Of a DNA stretch of 64,000 bases, positions 10,481 through 22,179 are shown piece by piece. Position 1 is the stretch's first letter, and every line of letters begins with the position of its first letter. The position numbers were made by a program, and so were the translations under genes. The notes beneath the pieces were generated by a model that was not told where the DNA came from, did not search any database, and worked only from the letters and a program-made list of their open reading frames with translations. The DNA comes from Mesostigma viride (lineage: Eukaryota > Streptophyta > Mesostigmatophyceae > Mesostigmatales > Mesostigmataceae), in contig RPFO01000256.1 in NCBI GenBank assembly GCA_009746045.1, positions 1,042,859 through 1,106,858 of the forward strand, written 5' to 3'.

Positions 10481-11468
10481 CGTGTTTAATTAATTTATTA
10501 CTTGGGATGCCTTCAGATCTGGAGAACCATAGCTGCGGAATCGTGCCAGAGGTCCAAGTTCGAAAAAGTGTTGTAGCTACTTGAACTTTCACGATTTCTC
10601 GCGTCCCGGCGCTCGGGAGTATTTTGTTTGCTTGCCTCGACGATACACGAGACAATTATAACGAAAATAAGGCCAGATGGAAGTGAACGGGAACTCGATC
10701 GAGAGTCTCAGGAAAAGGAAAAAAAAATGAAGGAACATATTCATAGAAGGCCAAGGCGCAGGAGGCATGATAGGAGTGCTTGATCGTAGTGTCCTTTCTG
10801 ACCACAAAGACAGGTATTTCCTCGTAAGTGGTGGGAGAGCGATCGCAGCAATGGTGCTCACCACTACACACTTCCGGCCAGTTAGGCTCGAAACACACGC
10901 GCTGATCAAGCAAGATGTTTCTGGCCCCACCGTCTTGGTCATCTTGTCGCTCTTAGCGTAAGCAAGCCATAATTTCAATGAAGAAGGCTACACATTTCCA
11001 TCTCCGTACATATTCATCATCCTGAACAACTCGAAAACGCGGATAAGACAACGGCAGGCTCGAACTACCATCGTCCGGATTCTCCAGATCGGTCTGGCCT
11101 GCACTGGTTGTCTCATCGATGTCTGGCCAGCGCGCTGGTTGTCTCATCGACACTTTCCCAGCGTTGTGGTACAGACTACCGTAGTCTGTGTAGCAAGGGC
11201 GTTCTAACAGTTTTGCAAAAAAGGAGTGCTCCAAGTCAACCTGTGCGGAACTCCTCCAAGTAAAGGCACATGCACACTGTGTCCCTTGCAGACAAAGTGA
11301 GTGGTCGCATGCAGTAGTTTCCCAGCATTTTCATGTCCCCAGCTAAGCGGTTTGCCCAGTTGACTTCCAAGTTTTCACTAAGCTGGTAACATCCACAGGA
11401 CTTGACGGGATCTAATCTTATTCAATTACAGAAATTTCCGCTCGTCAAAGGCACAAATCCAAGGCGCA
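10481..11468. other. Intergenic region with dispersed repeat copy 2
   Basis: Holds a second copy of the dispersed repeat (about 10988-11130). Short ORFs on both strands have no recognisable content. Confidence 0.35.
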
Positions 11469-13754
11469 CTAGTTCCCTCGGATCATACTGCCCATCGTCT
11501 CGATCACCGACTTGTGGGCAGTGGTCACGGGCGCCGTGCCCACAAAGTAGTCCTTCCTGCGCTTGATGTCAATGGATCGCTGGCCCAACCCCGAGAGGAG
11601 GTTCACGTCCACCCCGTGCGCGGTGGACAGCGACGCCAGCCTCTGCGAGCACACAGGGCACACAAAAAAGGGCACGCACACAGGGCACGTAAAAAAGGGC
11701 ACGCACATAGGGCACGTTAGTAAGGGCACGGACACAGGGTACGTTAAAAAGGGCACGCGCACGGGGCACGTTAAAAAAGGCATGTCGAAAAGTGCACGCA
11801 AATAGGGCGCGTCGAGGAAGGCGAGCGCTTGTCTCAGTACACTCATTTCACAACGTGGATTAGGCAGCGGCAAAAAAGTAAAACAATGTGCTGCAGATTG
11901 GGCGCATGAGATCGGGAGGGCAGCGTGTAATCTAAGATTGGATCATGAACAAGGCTAGGGGTTGTCTCCTTGATGAACAAGGCTAGGCTAGCATGCTGTC
12001 AGGGCATGGGTCATGAACAAGGCTAGACTAGCATGGTGTTAGGGGTCATGAGCAAGGCTAGGGCATCTTGAGGGTCTATGCTCCGCGTCTCCCCAGCGGG
12101 ACCGCATGGATCAAAAGCATCATTTAAAAACAACTCCTTCAGTAAACAGCGACGACTTGAGCATGGGCTTCAGCAAATGTAAGACCCCTTTGCATGACGA
12201 GTTCAGCACAAATGCCAGCATGGAGCGACATAGCTACGGCTTCGCAAAGCAGCCCCTTATTAGTGCACATAGTGTTGAGAGATAAGTACCCAGTAAGAAC
12301 CCAACTAAATGCAAGCCCAGTTGACTGGAATGACAGTTGTGTACCATACATGCAACTTGAGCCATCGACGGAAAGATCTGGAGGCACTAGCGTGTAACAA
12401 GGCCGACCCCTGGCTTCTAGCGCAGGTTTGTAGTACTCCTACGCAACACTCTCAATAGTATATGTACTATTATTATATTATCACATTATTATATGTAGTA
12501 TATGTATTATTTGCTGCTTGCCGTGACGTGATATCCCCGCCTCATACTCGTCCACACAGCTCTCATGCCTTTAAAGACGTGGTGACATTCTACGAGAATG
12601 ATCATAGACCATCCTCATCCTCCTCAGGAGCAGGCAGAGTCTTCAAGGTCCAGTGTCTTCACCACCACCACCAGTACACCGCGAAGCACTTGATGATATC
12701 AATGAGACAACCAGCGCAGGCCAGAAATCTGGAGAATCCGGACCATGGTAGCTCGAGCCTGCCGTTATCTTATCCGCGTTTTCGAGTCGAGCGAATCACG
12801 TGACAATATGAGATAATAATGTAAGTTATATGAGAAGTTATATCATGTTATATGAGAAGTTATATCATGTTATATGAGAAGTTATATCATGTTATATGAG
12901 AAGTTATATCATGTTATATGAGAAGTTATATCATGTTATATGAGAAGTTATATCATGTTATATGAGAAGTTATATCATGTTATATGAGAAGTTATATCAT
13001 GTTATATGAGAAGTTATATCATGTTATATGAGAAGTTATATCATGTTATATGAGAAGTTATATCATGTTATATGAGAAGTTATATCATGTTATATGAGAA
13101 GTTATATCATGTTATATGAGAAGTTATATCATGTTATATGAGAAGTTATATCATGTTATATGAGAAGTTATATCATGTTATATGAGAAGTTATATCATGT
13201 TATATGAGAAGTTATATCATGTTATATGAGAAGTTATATCATGTTATATGAGAAGTTATATCATGTTATATGAGAAGTTATATCATGTTATATGAGAAGT
13301 TATATCATGTTATATGAGAACCAACAAGTATCAAGTGCTTACCACTGCCTCATCCAGGTTTGATGACTTAATCACACATACCCTACCACTGATCACGTAA
13401 CGTTAGTACTAACTATGCAATTACATTAATACCAACTGATTATTCCTAAATAGGAAGATGAAAGAGAAGAAAGAGTGATTTAAAAGAGACATAATAAGAA
13501 TAGGGATTTAGACGAGAGGAAGAATAACTTACCAGCGCATCCTCCTCCTCCTCCTCCTCGTCCTCCTCCTTCTCCTGCTCCTCCTCCTCCTCCTCCTCCT
13601 CCTCCTCCTCCTCCTCCTCCTCTTCCTCCTCCTCCTCCTCCTCCTCCTCCTCCTCCTCCTCCTCCTCCTCTCCTCCTCCTCCTCCTCCTCCTCCTCCTCC
13701 TCCTCCTCCTCCTCCTCCTCCTCCTCCTCCTCCTCCTCCTCCTCCTCCTCCTCC

Positions 13755-13786
<32 letters not shown>

Positions 13787-16700
13787 CTCCTCCTCCTCCT
13801 CCTCCTCCTCCTCCTCCTCCTCCTCCTCCTCCTCCTCCTCCTCCTCCTCCTCCTCCTCCTCCTCCTCCTCCTCCTCCTCCTCCTCCTCCTCCTCCTCCTC
13901 CTCCTCCAAATGTAGCGCCTTGGAATACTCCGTCACTACACAGATGCTCTAGCAACACAACGCTATAACAGCAACAACTAGAGTCAGAAGAGAGTACTCC
14001 TCTTACTCTTACCCCTCTAACTCTCACCCCCTACCTGGAGAAGTACTCCTTACCAGCGCATCATCTTCTTCCAGGTTCAGCGTCTTGAAGTACTCGGTCA
14101 GATGCTCCGGCGGCGCCGCCATCTTGGACAAGCCGCACGTGTCTGGTGCCGAGGGGCTGGCTCGCCCCGACCCGCCCTGCCCCCCTGCCAGGGTGGCGTC
14201 CTCGGTGTCCCCCGCCGGCGGCTGCCTCGGAGAGAGCACGCGGTTGCCAACAGCGTCCACGCTGCTGGTGGACCTCCGCCCGCCCTCTCCCTCGGACGAG
14301 ACGGTCACGTCCGCCTCGGCTCGCAGCCTGCGAATATAGTCATTATAGTAATTATAGATATTACAGATATTATTGTCATTATAGATATTATAAGATATAA
14401 TAGTCATTATAGGTATTATAGCCATTATAGATATTATAGATATTATGAGTAGCCAGGGTGTAGCATGACATGCCAGGGTGTTCACATGCCAGGGTGTAGC
14501 GTGACATGCAAGGGTGTTGACACGCAAGGGTCATAATCCTAGTGAATTCTTAAAAGGAGCGAAGGAGAAGCCTTGTTCGCCCGTTGACTCCAGGGGCGAG
14601 CCCGTGGAGTTGCCATGCGCCGGCGACCGATTTCAAGTAATCGTTCTAGTGTTTTACTCAGCACGACAAGCCAGGGTGTGGGGGCCTCGCTATCCGCCAA
14701 GGTGTGTGGTTGCAAGCAAACTAGCCACTTTGACTAGGCTCCTTGCAACCACACTAGTTGTCCCCTTGACACTAGGGTAGCAAGTAGTGAGTCAACCACG
14801 CCCCCAAGGAGCTTACTTTGCTTACCACCACAACGCCGATATGGGGTTTTGGCTGCCTGTGGTACTTTTGGGGAGCATCAAGTAATGCAAGAGCCGTCGT
14901 CGAGGGGGAAAAAAAAATGCTGAGCTCCCTGCGGGCAAGGGACGGGAAAGGGGCATGACACGCCAGGGGTTCACTGTACCGGTGATGCATTTCTATTCAT
15001 GAAAAAAGGAGCGCCGCTGGAGTCTACTATCACTGAGACAACCAGCATAGTACGCCCTATCTTCGTATTAGAAATACAAACGAACCAACCAACCTCTCAG
15101 CCTTCGCGCCACCCAAGTGCCTCACATGGAGGAGTGTGTGGGGCTTTGTCCATGTGTGCCTTCCTGTAGCTTCGGAAGGCAACGACCGACCCAACCTACA
15201 TATTAAAAAAAACTACTAGACTAAAAAAGGCTGTGCGTACTTACCAGCACGAGTTAATGGATGATACCAACACCATTGCCATCAACCCATCATCACTATT
15301 ACCATTATGCATATCAAGATACGCATCGTGGATCCATGTACAATAGGCTTTCCATAATGCTGAATGGACGCGGGCCCCCGAGGTGCCTACTGAACAAACA
15401 ACAACTACTTCGAGTATAGTGGCTATAATTGTGATCACTTAGACATGATCAGGATTGCCCGTACCTGGGGGCGCCCCTCCCCCCCCCACACACACGGGTG
15501 CCTACTGAATAAATAACTACTACTAGACCATCATCATCATTATGACGTCATTATAAAACTGTCATTACGATAAATATGATCGTTACAGAGGGACAGATTG
15601 GGTCAGGTTACCTGGACGCGGGCCCCCCCGGCGCGGCCATGGCCAGCACGCGCTGCATGACGCCGTCCGCCAGGTGTGCGGCGCGCGTGGCCGCCATAAT
15701 GAAATCATCCGGTTGAAGGGAGAACGCTGCCATTGCCGATGCCGCGGCTGAAGCTGTGCTTGTGCATGCATCCCCCGCTCTGGCTGCTGCGGCTGCTGCT
15801 GCGTTTGCGATTGTGCTGCCCCCTCCGCTGCCTGCTGCAGAAGTTCCAACGCCCCAACCACCACCACCACCGGCTGCGCCACCCCCACCCCCACTGCCTA
15901 GTGCTCCTGACGCATTAGAGGTGGTTCCGCTCGGGCAGATGGTCCGGCTGGAGCCCCCTCCATTCATGGTGTAGCCGCCCTTCTCCCGTTGGGACAGCGG
16001 GTCCCTCAGCTGGTCCCTGAGCAGCTGCTGCTCTTTTAGGTACTGCCGCCCGCGCTCGACGCGGGCGATCGCGGTCTGGAAGTCGAGCAGGCTCATGTCC
16101 ACGACGCCCCTGGGACAAGGGCACAGGCATAGGCATGGGCACAGGCATGGGCACAGGCACGGGCAAAGAAGTTGGTCACTTACAGTTTTTTGTGCGGGTG
16201 CGTGTGCATGTGGCTAGTCGAGCAGGATCGTGTCCACGATTCCCCTGGGACAAGGTGAAAAACGTAGAAAAGTGAATGTGGTTTATGATGTGTTACGAAC
16301 ATTTCATGTGTGCATGTGCATGTGCATGTGCATGTGCGTGTGTGCGTGTGTGACAAGTAGAGCAGATGCTTGTGTCCGCGATGCCTGGGGGATGGGATTG
16401 GATGTGAATTCCAAGGGAGCAAGGGCAAAGACATGGGCAAAGACGTGGGCGAAGACGAACACTTTTTATGCATATATCATGTATGTGTGTGACAATGCAA
16501 GCAGGCTCATCTGCACAATGCTATTTATAGCAGCGGGCACCAGGAACCCACTGGTAAAGCATGCACCAATGACAATTGGCAAGGCATCCATGTTATATCG
16601 AATTGAAAGTCTCAAAACGCACTTGCACCGCGAGAAACTTACGAGTCATCTTTGTTTTTGAGGCCTGCGATGCTGGCCGCTTCCCGCGGACCCACCCCGT

Positions 16701-16893
16701 CCCCTGCCAGGCAGAATACCACTTTTGCTAAGACGAGAGCGGATTTCTCGTCAACCAATGGTGGCCGTTTGATTTTTGGTTGACCAGCGGCCGGGGGAGG
16801 CACGGCCAAACAAGCGTCATAGATATAGGCTGTGAACGGCAACAGGTCAAACAGTACGCTCTGGACCTCATCACTGTCCTCTGGTTCGAGCAT
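11469..16893 (-). CDS. Unrecognised host gene, at least four exons
   Basis: I could join four minus-strand exons whose splice phases fit: 16893-16643 (ends phase 2, GTAAGT donor), 16109-15612 (CCCAG acceptor, phase 2 end), 14327-14054 (CGCAG acceptor, phase 0 end) and 11642-11469 (CGCAG acceptor, stop). They total 1197 nt, 398 residues. The frame stays open upstream of the Met at 16893, so the true start may be further right. The N-terminal part has a hydrophobic stretch around FDLLPFTAYIYDACLAV. The middle is Gly/Ala/Ser-rich low complexity with a helical stretch around DFQTAIARVERGRQYLKEQQ. The last exon is short and basic (KRRKDY). No family recognised. An additional exon-like copy lies at 13532-13938. 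Confidence 0.5.
11640..11810. repeat. Minisatellite (about 24-27 bp unit) in the last intron
   Basis: About six degenerate copies of a unit containing AGGGCACG, T/A-rich sequence and AAAAAGGG. It lies just upstream of the acceptor of the last exon of the minus-strand host gene. The apparent protein repeat with PF..CPV on the minus strand is a by-product of the array. Confidence 0.6.
12824..13322. repeat. 22-bp minisatellite, about 22 copies
   Basis: Near-perfect tandem copies of TTATATGAGAAGTTATATCA plus TG. The unit is AT-rich and almost palindromic (CATG-TATA at both sides), so the array can fold into repeated hairpins. It lies in an intron of the minus-strand host gene. The high copy identity points to recent expansion. 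Confidence 0.9.
13532..13938 (-). pseudogene. Duplicated exon end blown up by a GGA/GAG trinucleotide expansion
   Basis: On the minus strand the sequence after an acceptor-like TTGCTAG reads TEYSKALHLEE. This matches the end of the upstream exon (TEYFKTLNLEEDDAL at 14054-14100). About 370 bp of GAG/GGA repeats follow, then GATGCGCTG with a GTAAGT donor at 13531. It is therefore a tandem copy of the exon in which the Glu codons between LEE and DAL have expanded. Interruptions in the array change the frame, so whether it can be spliced in is unclear. Confidence 0.5.
13541..13907. repeat. (CCT)n / (GGA)n trinucleotide array
   Basis: About 367 bp of CCT repeats on the plus strand with a few CTT, CGT and TCT interruptions. 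It gives long poly-Glu, poly-Gly and poly-Arg open frames on the minus strand that are not independent genes. Confidence 0.95.
14334..14532. repeat. AT-rich ATTATAGAT-type array and CCAGGGTG-type array
   Basis: 14334-14450 is a degenerate repeat of ATTATAGATATT-like units. 14452-14532 has about four copies of a unit with TGCCAGGGTGT and GACATG. Both lie in the intron directly upstream (minus sense) of the exon beginning at 14327. Confidence 0.6.
16083..16400. repeat. Degenerate copies of the exon-2 acceptor region
   Basis: The exon-2 start of the minus-strand host gene (16083-16113, with GTCGAGCAGG, ATGTCCACGA and CCCTGGGACAAGG) recurs in altered form at 16212-16253 and 16352-16395, each with nearby CATGGGCA- or CATGTGCA-type short repeats. 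The extra copies carry base changes that break the reading frame. Confidence 0.5.
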
Positions 16894-16909
16894 TTGCGCG
16901 TGGTATTTA

Positions 16910-18161
16910 CGCGATCTGCCAAGAAAATTCGGCCAAGAGTCTGGACTTGGACAGCTTAGACAAGGCCAGGATGGCCTCGAAAAAGTTCGTTTCGACTGGA
17001 AGAGAAGCTATAGGCAGAAGAATGCTATTTTCTAGAGTGCCTGGAACGGTGTATAACCTGGGTATCACCTACGTGTCACCTGGACAGTCTGACGACGAAT
17101 CCATTTAGCCAAACAACGACACAGTCACAATTTAGGCAGTAATGCCGTAACTTTGCTTAAGTTGAAGTGCAGTGGCACTTCGAGACACATCCTCTGGCAC
17201 GTGATCCACTAAAGCTTCGTAGACGTTAAGTTTTGTATCATGACCGCGCAAGGAGCTGCGTCCAACTCTTTAGCGGATCCTGAGGAGTCCATAACGCGCA
17301 CGTACTCCAGAATGTGCGGGCCCATAATATTCATAATTCCTACAGGTGCGAGGCTTGCCAGACAGGAAGTAGACAAGACATTCGAGGCAAATCGGAGCAG
17401 CCATTAATGTCGATTAATTGATTTTTTTTCCTTTTACTGTAATTTACTAATTTTTCTGTATATTCAAGTCCGGAAATTTTATTGGGATTGCGTGATATAA
17501 CGTGGCAGGCGGCAGCTATAAACAGATTGCCGCAGAACGCATTAATTTACCGCAGTCCGCAACTCCACTACCTCATTTTCTCTTCCGGCCGGATGCAGGA
17601 ACGGGCAGCCAAGTGCGGCACGGCGCGGCGCGGCCTGAAAGTTTTCTAAAGCAACGGATGACGGGATAAGTTGTGACCCATCAGTCACTCATAATTAATT
17701 ATCCTGGAGTACCGACGAACCGGAAAACCGCCTTTATACTTTGCCAAACTTTCCAATTCCTGAACGTAGTTATGACGGTCATGAACCTCTAGGGATACGT
17801 CAGGTGACTTTTTTTGATTGGATTGTAGGAAAATACTAACTTCACCTGGGTCCCCTTCCTTTGGCCGAAAAATTGGCGCACAAGCGCACTCACTGGCCAG
17901 TGTGGCAGCTGCCTGCTGGCTTCGCGTATGCTGGTGCCCACTTGCCCATGACGAGAGAGAGCAGCTGCCACGGTGCAAGCCTCCATGAAACCCGGCTGTG
18001 CGCAGTGTTACGTCGCAGTCGCCTTTGGGGCATTTATAAGAGCAGCAGTTGAGAGTTACTGCAGTGCGCTGCATGCCAGCGGTATAGCGGCTGAAGGCGG
18101 TCTCGACTGCCTGGCAGTTGTCTGTCGCGGAGCCTTGGTCGTCTGACCTGGAATAGCCATA
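16910..18161. other. Intergenic region between divergent host genes
   Basis: Lies between the minus-strand host gene and the plus-strand mS35 gene, so it probably holds both promoters. No repeats of note and no convincing ORF. A CCGGCC-containing, GC-rich stretch around 17580-17640 and the AT-rich tract at 17410-17460 are the only marked composition changes. Confidence 0.35.
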
Positions 18162-21100
18162 ATGCTGCGTTGCGTCGCTGCAATAGCGGGGGATGGGCTC
18201 TTGATGCGGTTAAGACCTTCTACATCTGCTGCCTGCCGAGCACCGATAGTTTCTGGTTGGGTTAGTGGGCGGTATGACAGTGAGCATGGCGCAATGCCCA
18301 TCGCCCATTTGTGTAGCGATGCAGGGTCAGAAGGACGGGACAGTGGCGGTAAGACAAGCTGCCTTCTGTTTTGCTTTGCATCCATGCTCACCTAGCGAAC
18401 GTACTATACCCAGGCATAATATATATTAGTGGCGTTCATATTTACTCACACATGTTTAATATATTGCCGCATCCCGTTGCGCTGCAGGTGCTGCTCCTTC
18501 ACCCGCGGACCGGAAAACATCAAGGAAACAGCGAAAGCAAGCGAAAGCGGAGACGGCGAAAGCATTAAATACGGAATTCCAGGAGATGGTGGAAGGAGGG
18601 ATTGACATTACGAAAGAGGTGCCCCACCTCTTCAACCTGCGGGAACTAGTCATGCCAAATTACATAGATAAGGAGAGCGAGGCGGTCAAGGCGCTCTTCG
18701 ACAGAGGCATGAAAGCAAGTAAGTGCGCCAAAACATGACATGCCTTCCCTCCTACGCGTTGCCTTTCGTGGGTATCTTTCCTTCACGCCGTCCTGCCAAC
18801 ACTCTTATGTTCTATTATAGGTACTGGGGTTCCCACGTACCTGCTGTGACCAGATTTTAAAAATGGGGTTTCCAGAAGCTGCTATCACCAGACATGCCCA
18901 GGCTTTTATAGCCGGAAGCGCCCCAAGCTGTTGTAGCCAGACATGCGTAAAGGAGATGCATGTACGTCCTGGCCATGTGGGTATGTATCCGGAAGGGTGG
19001 TTCTGGTTCACCAGGCAGCCACACTATGGCTGTAGTAGGATGGCTATAGTAACCATTGGCTACAGTAGGATGACTGTAGTAGGATGCTTGAGTTTCAGTC
19101 ATGGCTGTAGTAGGATGCTTGAGTTTCAGTCATGGCTGTAGTAGGATGCTTGAGTGTCAGTCATGGCTGTAGTAGGATGCTTGAGTTTCAGTCATGGCTG
19201 TAGTAGGATGCTTGAGTGTCAGTCATGGCTGTAGTAGGATGGATGTAGTCATCGCGGGCTCAGGGAGGTGCTACTGCAAAGTCAAGCAAGCACACCTGGC
19301 CAGGTTTATCGTTAATTAACGCATGCACGTATTAGAGGCTGCAGCTGCCAACAAATCGTCCTCATGGTTTGTGCTATCGGTTTTCCTTGGCTTACTCTCC
19401 AAAAGTGCCACTGGCTGCCAAGAACTCCAGTGTGGTGAAGAGCTGCCCTCTAATCGCCCTGTCCTCGTCGTCCCCCTCCTCCCTAAAATCCTCAAGGCCT
19501 TTCCCTTGCTCCCTTCCTATCGCCAATCCTCGATAGCCCCTGGCCTTCCTCACCCCCTGCCTGGCCCAGTCCCCCCTTTCACACCGCCCCGGTGATCCTT
19601 TTTACACACCCCGCCTCCGCATCCCCTCACACCTCACCTTCCATGCCCCATTTCACAACCCCCAACCCCACTGAACCCCTGCCCCAAACCCTACCCCAAC
19701 CCCACTTCCACCCCCACCCACCCACCACACACACATTTTCCCTCCCCCCCCCCAACGCCTGGTTTGCCTCCCCCCCCCCCCACGCTCTACCCCCCTGCAC
19801 CCGCACTTCCACACCCCACCTTCCTCCCCCACCCATCTTCCACACCTTTCCCCCTCCGTGTCCACCTTACCCCACCCATCTGCCCCACCTTTCTACCCCT
19901 TCCCCACCCCCACTACACCCCCACTTGCACCCCTACTTGCGCCGCCTCCCACCCCACCAAATCCCACCCTTTACCCACCACCCTTTGCTCACCTTCCTCA
20001 CCCTCCTCTTACCCATGCCTCACCCGTTTCCAACTCTCTGTCTTCTCCCCCTTCTCCCCCCCCCCCCCCCCCCACGGCCACACCCACCCTTTCGTCTACC
20101 CCCCCCCTCTCCCTCCTTTCTTGACCTCCCCACCCCACCCCAGTGTCGGAGGCCATCGCGAACCGCACCATCCCCCAACAACCGGACGACAACGACCTTA
20201 TCCGCGTGCTACCCGACGAGTGGCGGCCGTACCTGCCCAAGGGGCTGACCTGGGAGGGCAGCCTCATGATCATGGGAGGGGGCTTCACCCACCACCCGAT
20301 CAACCGCAAGACGGGGCTAACGGTCACGATGGAGGACTTGGGGTTCAACATGACGACAAGGCAGCGGGCGCTGCTGGTGGAGCTGGCTGGCCCACGGTTC
20401 AACAAGAAGAAGCAGACGCTGCGGCTGGTCACAGACAAGTGAGTCACAGTGACCGTGGTTGGTTATAGTGACCATGCTTGCTCTGGTACTGTGTCTGGGT
20501 ATGGTAAATTGTGTTTGTTTTTAGTGACCGTGGTTGGTTGTAGTGACCGGGTGGCGTGTGTGGGGTGCTGCGATTCAACATGAAGAAGCATATGCTGCGT
20601 CTGGTCGCGGATAATTAGTGCGTGAGTTTGGTAATGGTGACCAGATTCGGTTATTGGTTGTGACCTTGGTAATGGTGACCAGATTCGGTTATTGGTTGTG
20701 ACCTTGTTTGGTTCCGGTGACCTGCCTATCGATGAGCTGCGGCCGGTCATGGATGGGTGGGGTTCGCTTATAGTAACCGGCTGGTCTGAATGGGGCGGCA
20801 CGCTAGGATTAGGTGCATCCGATCCTGCGGCTGGTTGCGGACAAACATGGGTTTGAGACACGAGAGAACGTAGCAGTTTATACCCTCCACACTCGAAAGG
20901 ACTCGTACTCGCCACTCTCGACCTTCCCACTCAACTAGAACTGTCTATCCACCGAGCATCCACCACCCATCAGCCATGGTACCACGCACCCACCCAACCG
21001 CCACCCGACCACACAACCAACCAACCTATCTACCTGCCAACCAACCAGCCCACACACACACACACTCACCCCACCCACCCACCCACCCCCCACACGCACA

Positions 21101-22179
21101 CCACCCATGCACCCACCCACGCACCAGCCATCCAACCATCCAACCAACCAACCTACCTACCTACCTACCTACCCACCCACCCACCCACCCACCCACCCAC
21201 CCACCCACCCACCCACCCACCCACCCACCCACCCACCCACCCACCCACCCACCCACCCACCCACCCACCCACCCACCCACCCACCCACCCACCCACCCAC
21301 CCACCGACCGACTGACCATCCAACCATACCACCATCCCACCAACCATTCAACCAACCAGCCAACCAGCCAACCAGCCAACCAGCCAACCAGCCAACCAGC
21401 CAACCAGCCAACCAGCCAACCAGCCAACCAGCCAACCAGCCAACCAGCCAACCAGCCAACCAGCCAACCAGCCAACCAGCCAACCAGCCAACCAGCCAAC
21501 CAGCCAACCAGCCAACCATCCAACCATCCAACCACTACCCACAACCCACAACTGCTTGTTTTGGTCATCGCAATTGGCTTCTCTTTTTTGTACCTGTGTT
21601 CAGCCGTTATACCTCTCCAAAGTAACAATTTCTTTGGGCCTGCTTTAGGTGCCCAACCAACCCATGATGCTTACGAACCATCTGTCACGCGCGCTTTTGT
21701 TTCACACCCATCCCAACCACCCAACCACGCATCTCCCACTCCCCACCCCCACCCCAATCCCACCCCAACCCCACCCCACCCCAACCCCACCCCAACCCCA
21801 CCCCACCCCACCCCAACCCCAACCCCAACCCAACCCCTCTCACCATATCTGTTTACCTATGACTACCTACCATTTTCACCTGCCACTATTTATCACCCCG
21901 GCCAGCTACCCGATCCGCGACCAGAACCGGTACCACCTGCTCAAGCAGCTGTGCAAGCTCAAGGAGACCGCCATTATGCTGGCGCAGCTGGAGGATCAGA
22001 AGACCGCCGAGCTGGCGGCCAAGGAGAGGGGGGAGGCAGAGGCCCAGCTGGGGGGGGAGCTGGCCGCGGGGCAAGGGGGGAGCAGCGCGACGGACAACAA
22101 TAACGCTAGCAGTAGTGAGGGGGGGGAGGGCGAGGAGGGCAAGCAGGGGGGGAGCACGCAGGTGGGGCAAGGGTCTTGA
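18162..22179 (+). CDS. MRPS35: Mitochondrial small-subunit ribosomal protein mS35, four exons
   Basis: A nuclear gene for a mitoribosome small-subunit protein (mS35, MRP-S24/S35 family). Exons 18162-18348, 18488-18718, 20144-20438 and 21906-22179 join in frame (phases 1, 1, 2; all GT-AG) to 987 nt, 328 residues. The first exon is a plausible mitochondrial targeting peptide, Arg/Ser/Ala-rich and starting MLRC. Exon 2 is basic and helical ([10 protein letters not shown]) and ends near FDRGMK. Exons 3 and 4 hold the family core: [11 protein letters not shown], then [22 protein letters not shown], then LRLVTD, and across the last junction [15 protein letters not shown]. This matches the family pattern of a hydrophobic ELAGPRYN-like turn followed by a DRFP-x-R-x-QN segment. 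The tail is acidic/Gly-rich low complexity. Introns 2 and 3 are about 1.4 kb each and full of satellites. Confidence 0.85.
19072..19241 (+). repeat. 31-bp minisatellite in mS35 intron 2
   Basis: About five near-identical copies of GGCTGTAGTAGGATGCTTGA followed by GTKTCAGTCAT. Confidence 0.85.
19550..20140 (+). repeat. C-rich polypyrimidine tract in mS35 intron 2
   Basis: About 590 bp of almost pure C with CCCCAC, CCCTCC and CACCCC patterns, ending right at the CCCCAG acceptor of exon 3 (20143). It acts at least as an extreme polypyrimidine tract and could form i-motif or, on the other strand, G-quadruplex structures. Confidence 0.75.
21163..21304 (+). repeat. (CCCA)n microsatellite, about 34 copies, mS35 intron 3
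   Basis: A perfect CCCA tetranucleotide run preceded by CCTA copies. Long Pro/Thr/His or Trp/Gly frames over it are by-products. Confidence 0.95.
21352..21530 (+). repeat. (CCAGCCAA)n array, about 20 copies, mS35 intron 3
   Basis: A perfect 8-bp tandem repeat just downstream of the CCCA run, ending in CCATCCAA variants. Confidence 0.95.

Noticed and set aside
12824-13322. CRISPR-like array
   Set aside because: Units are directly contiguous with no spacers, and the surroundings are eukaryotic.
13446-14027. Long poly-Gly/poly-Glu open frames on the minus strand
   Set aside because: They come from the CCT/GGA microsatellite and are open in any frame; only the short flanking exon pieces carry gene-like sequence.
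15241-15438. Possible further exon of the minus-strand host gene
   Set aside because: It has a GTAAGT donor, but its phase relative to the preceding exon leads to an early stop, while the exon at 14327 fits directly.
20976-22103. 375-residue Pro/Thr/His-rich plus-strand frame and Trp/Gly-rich minus-strand frames
   Set aside because: They follow the CCCA and CCAGCCAA arrays in mS35 intron 3; only the last part, in another frame, is the real exon 4.
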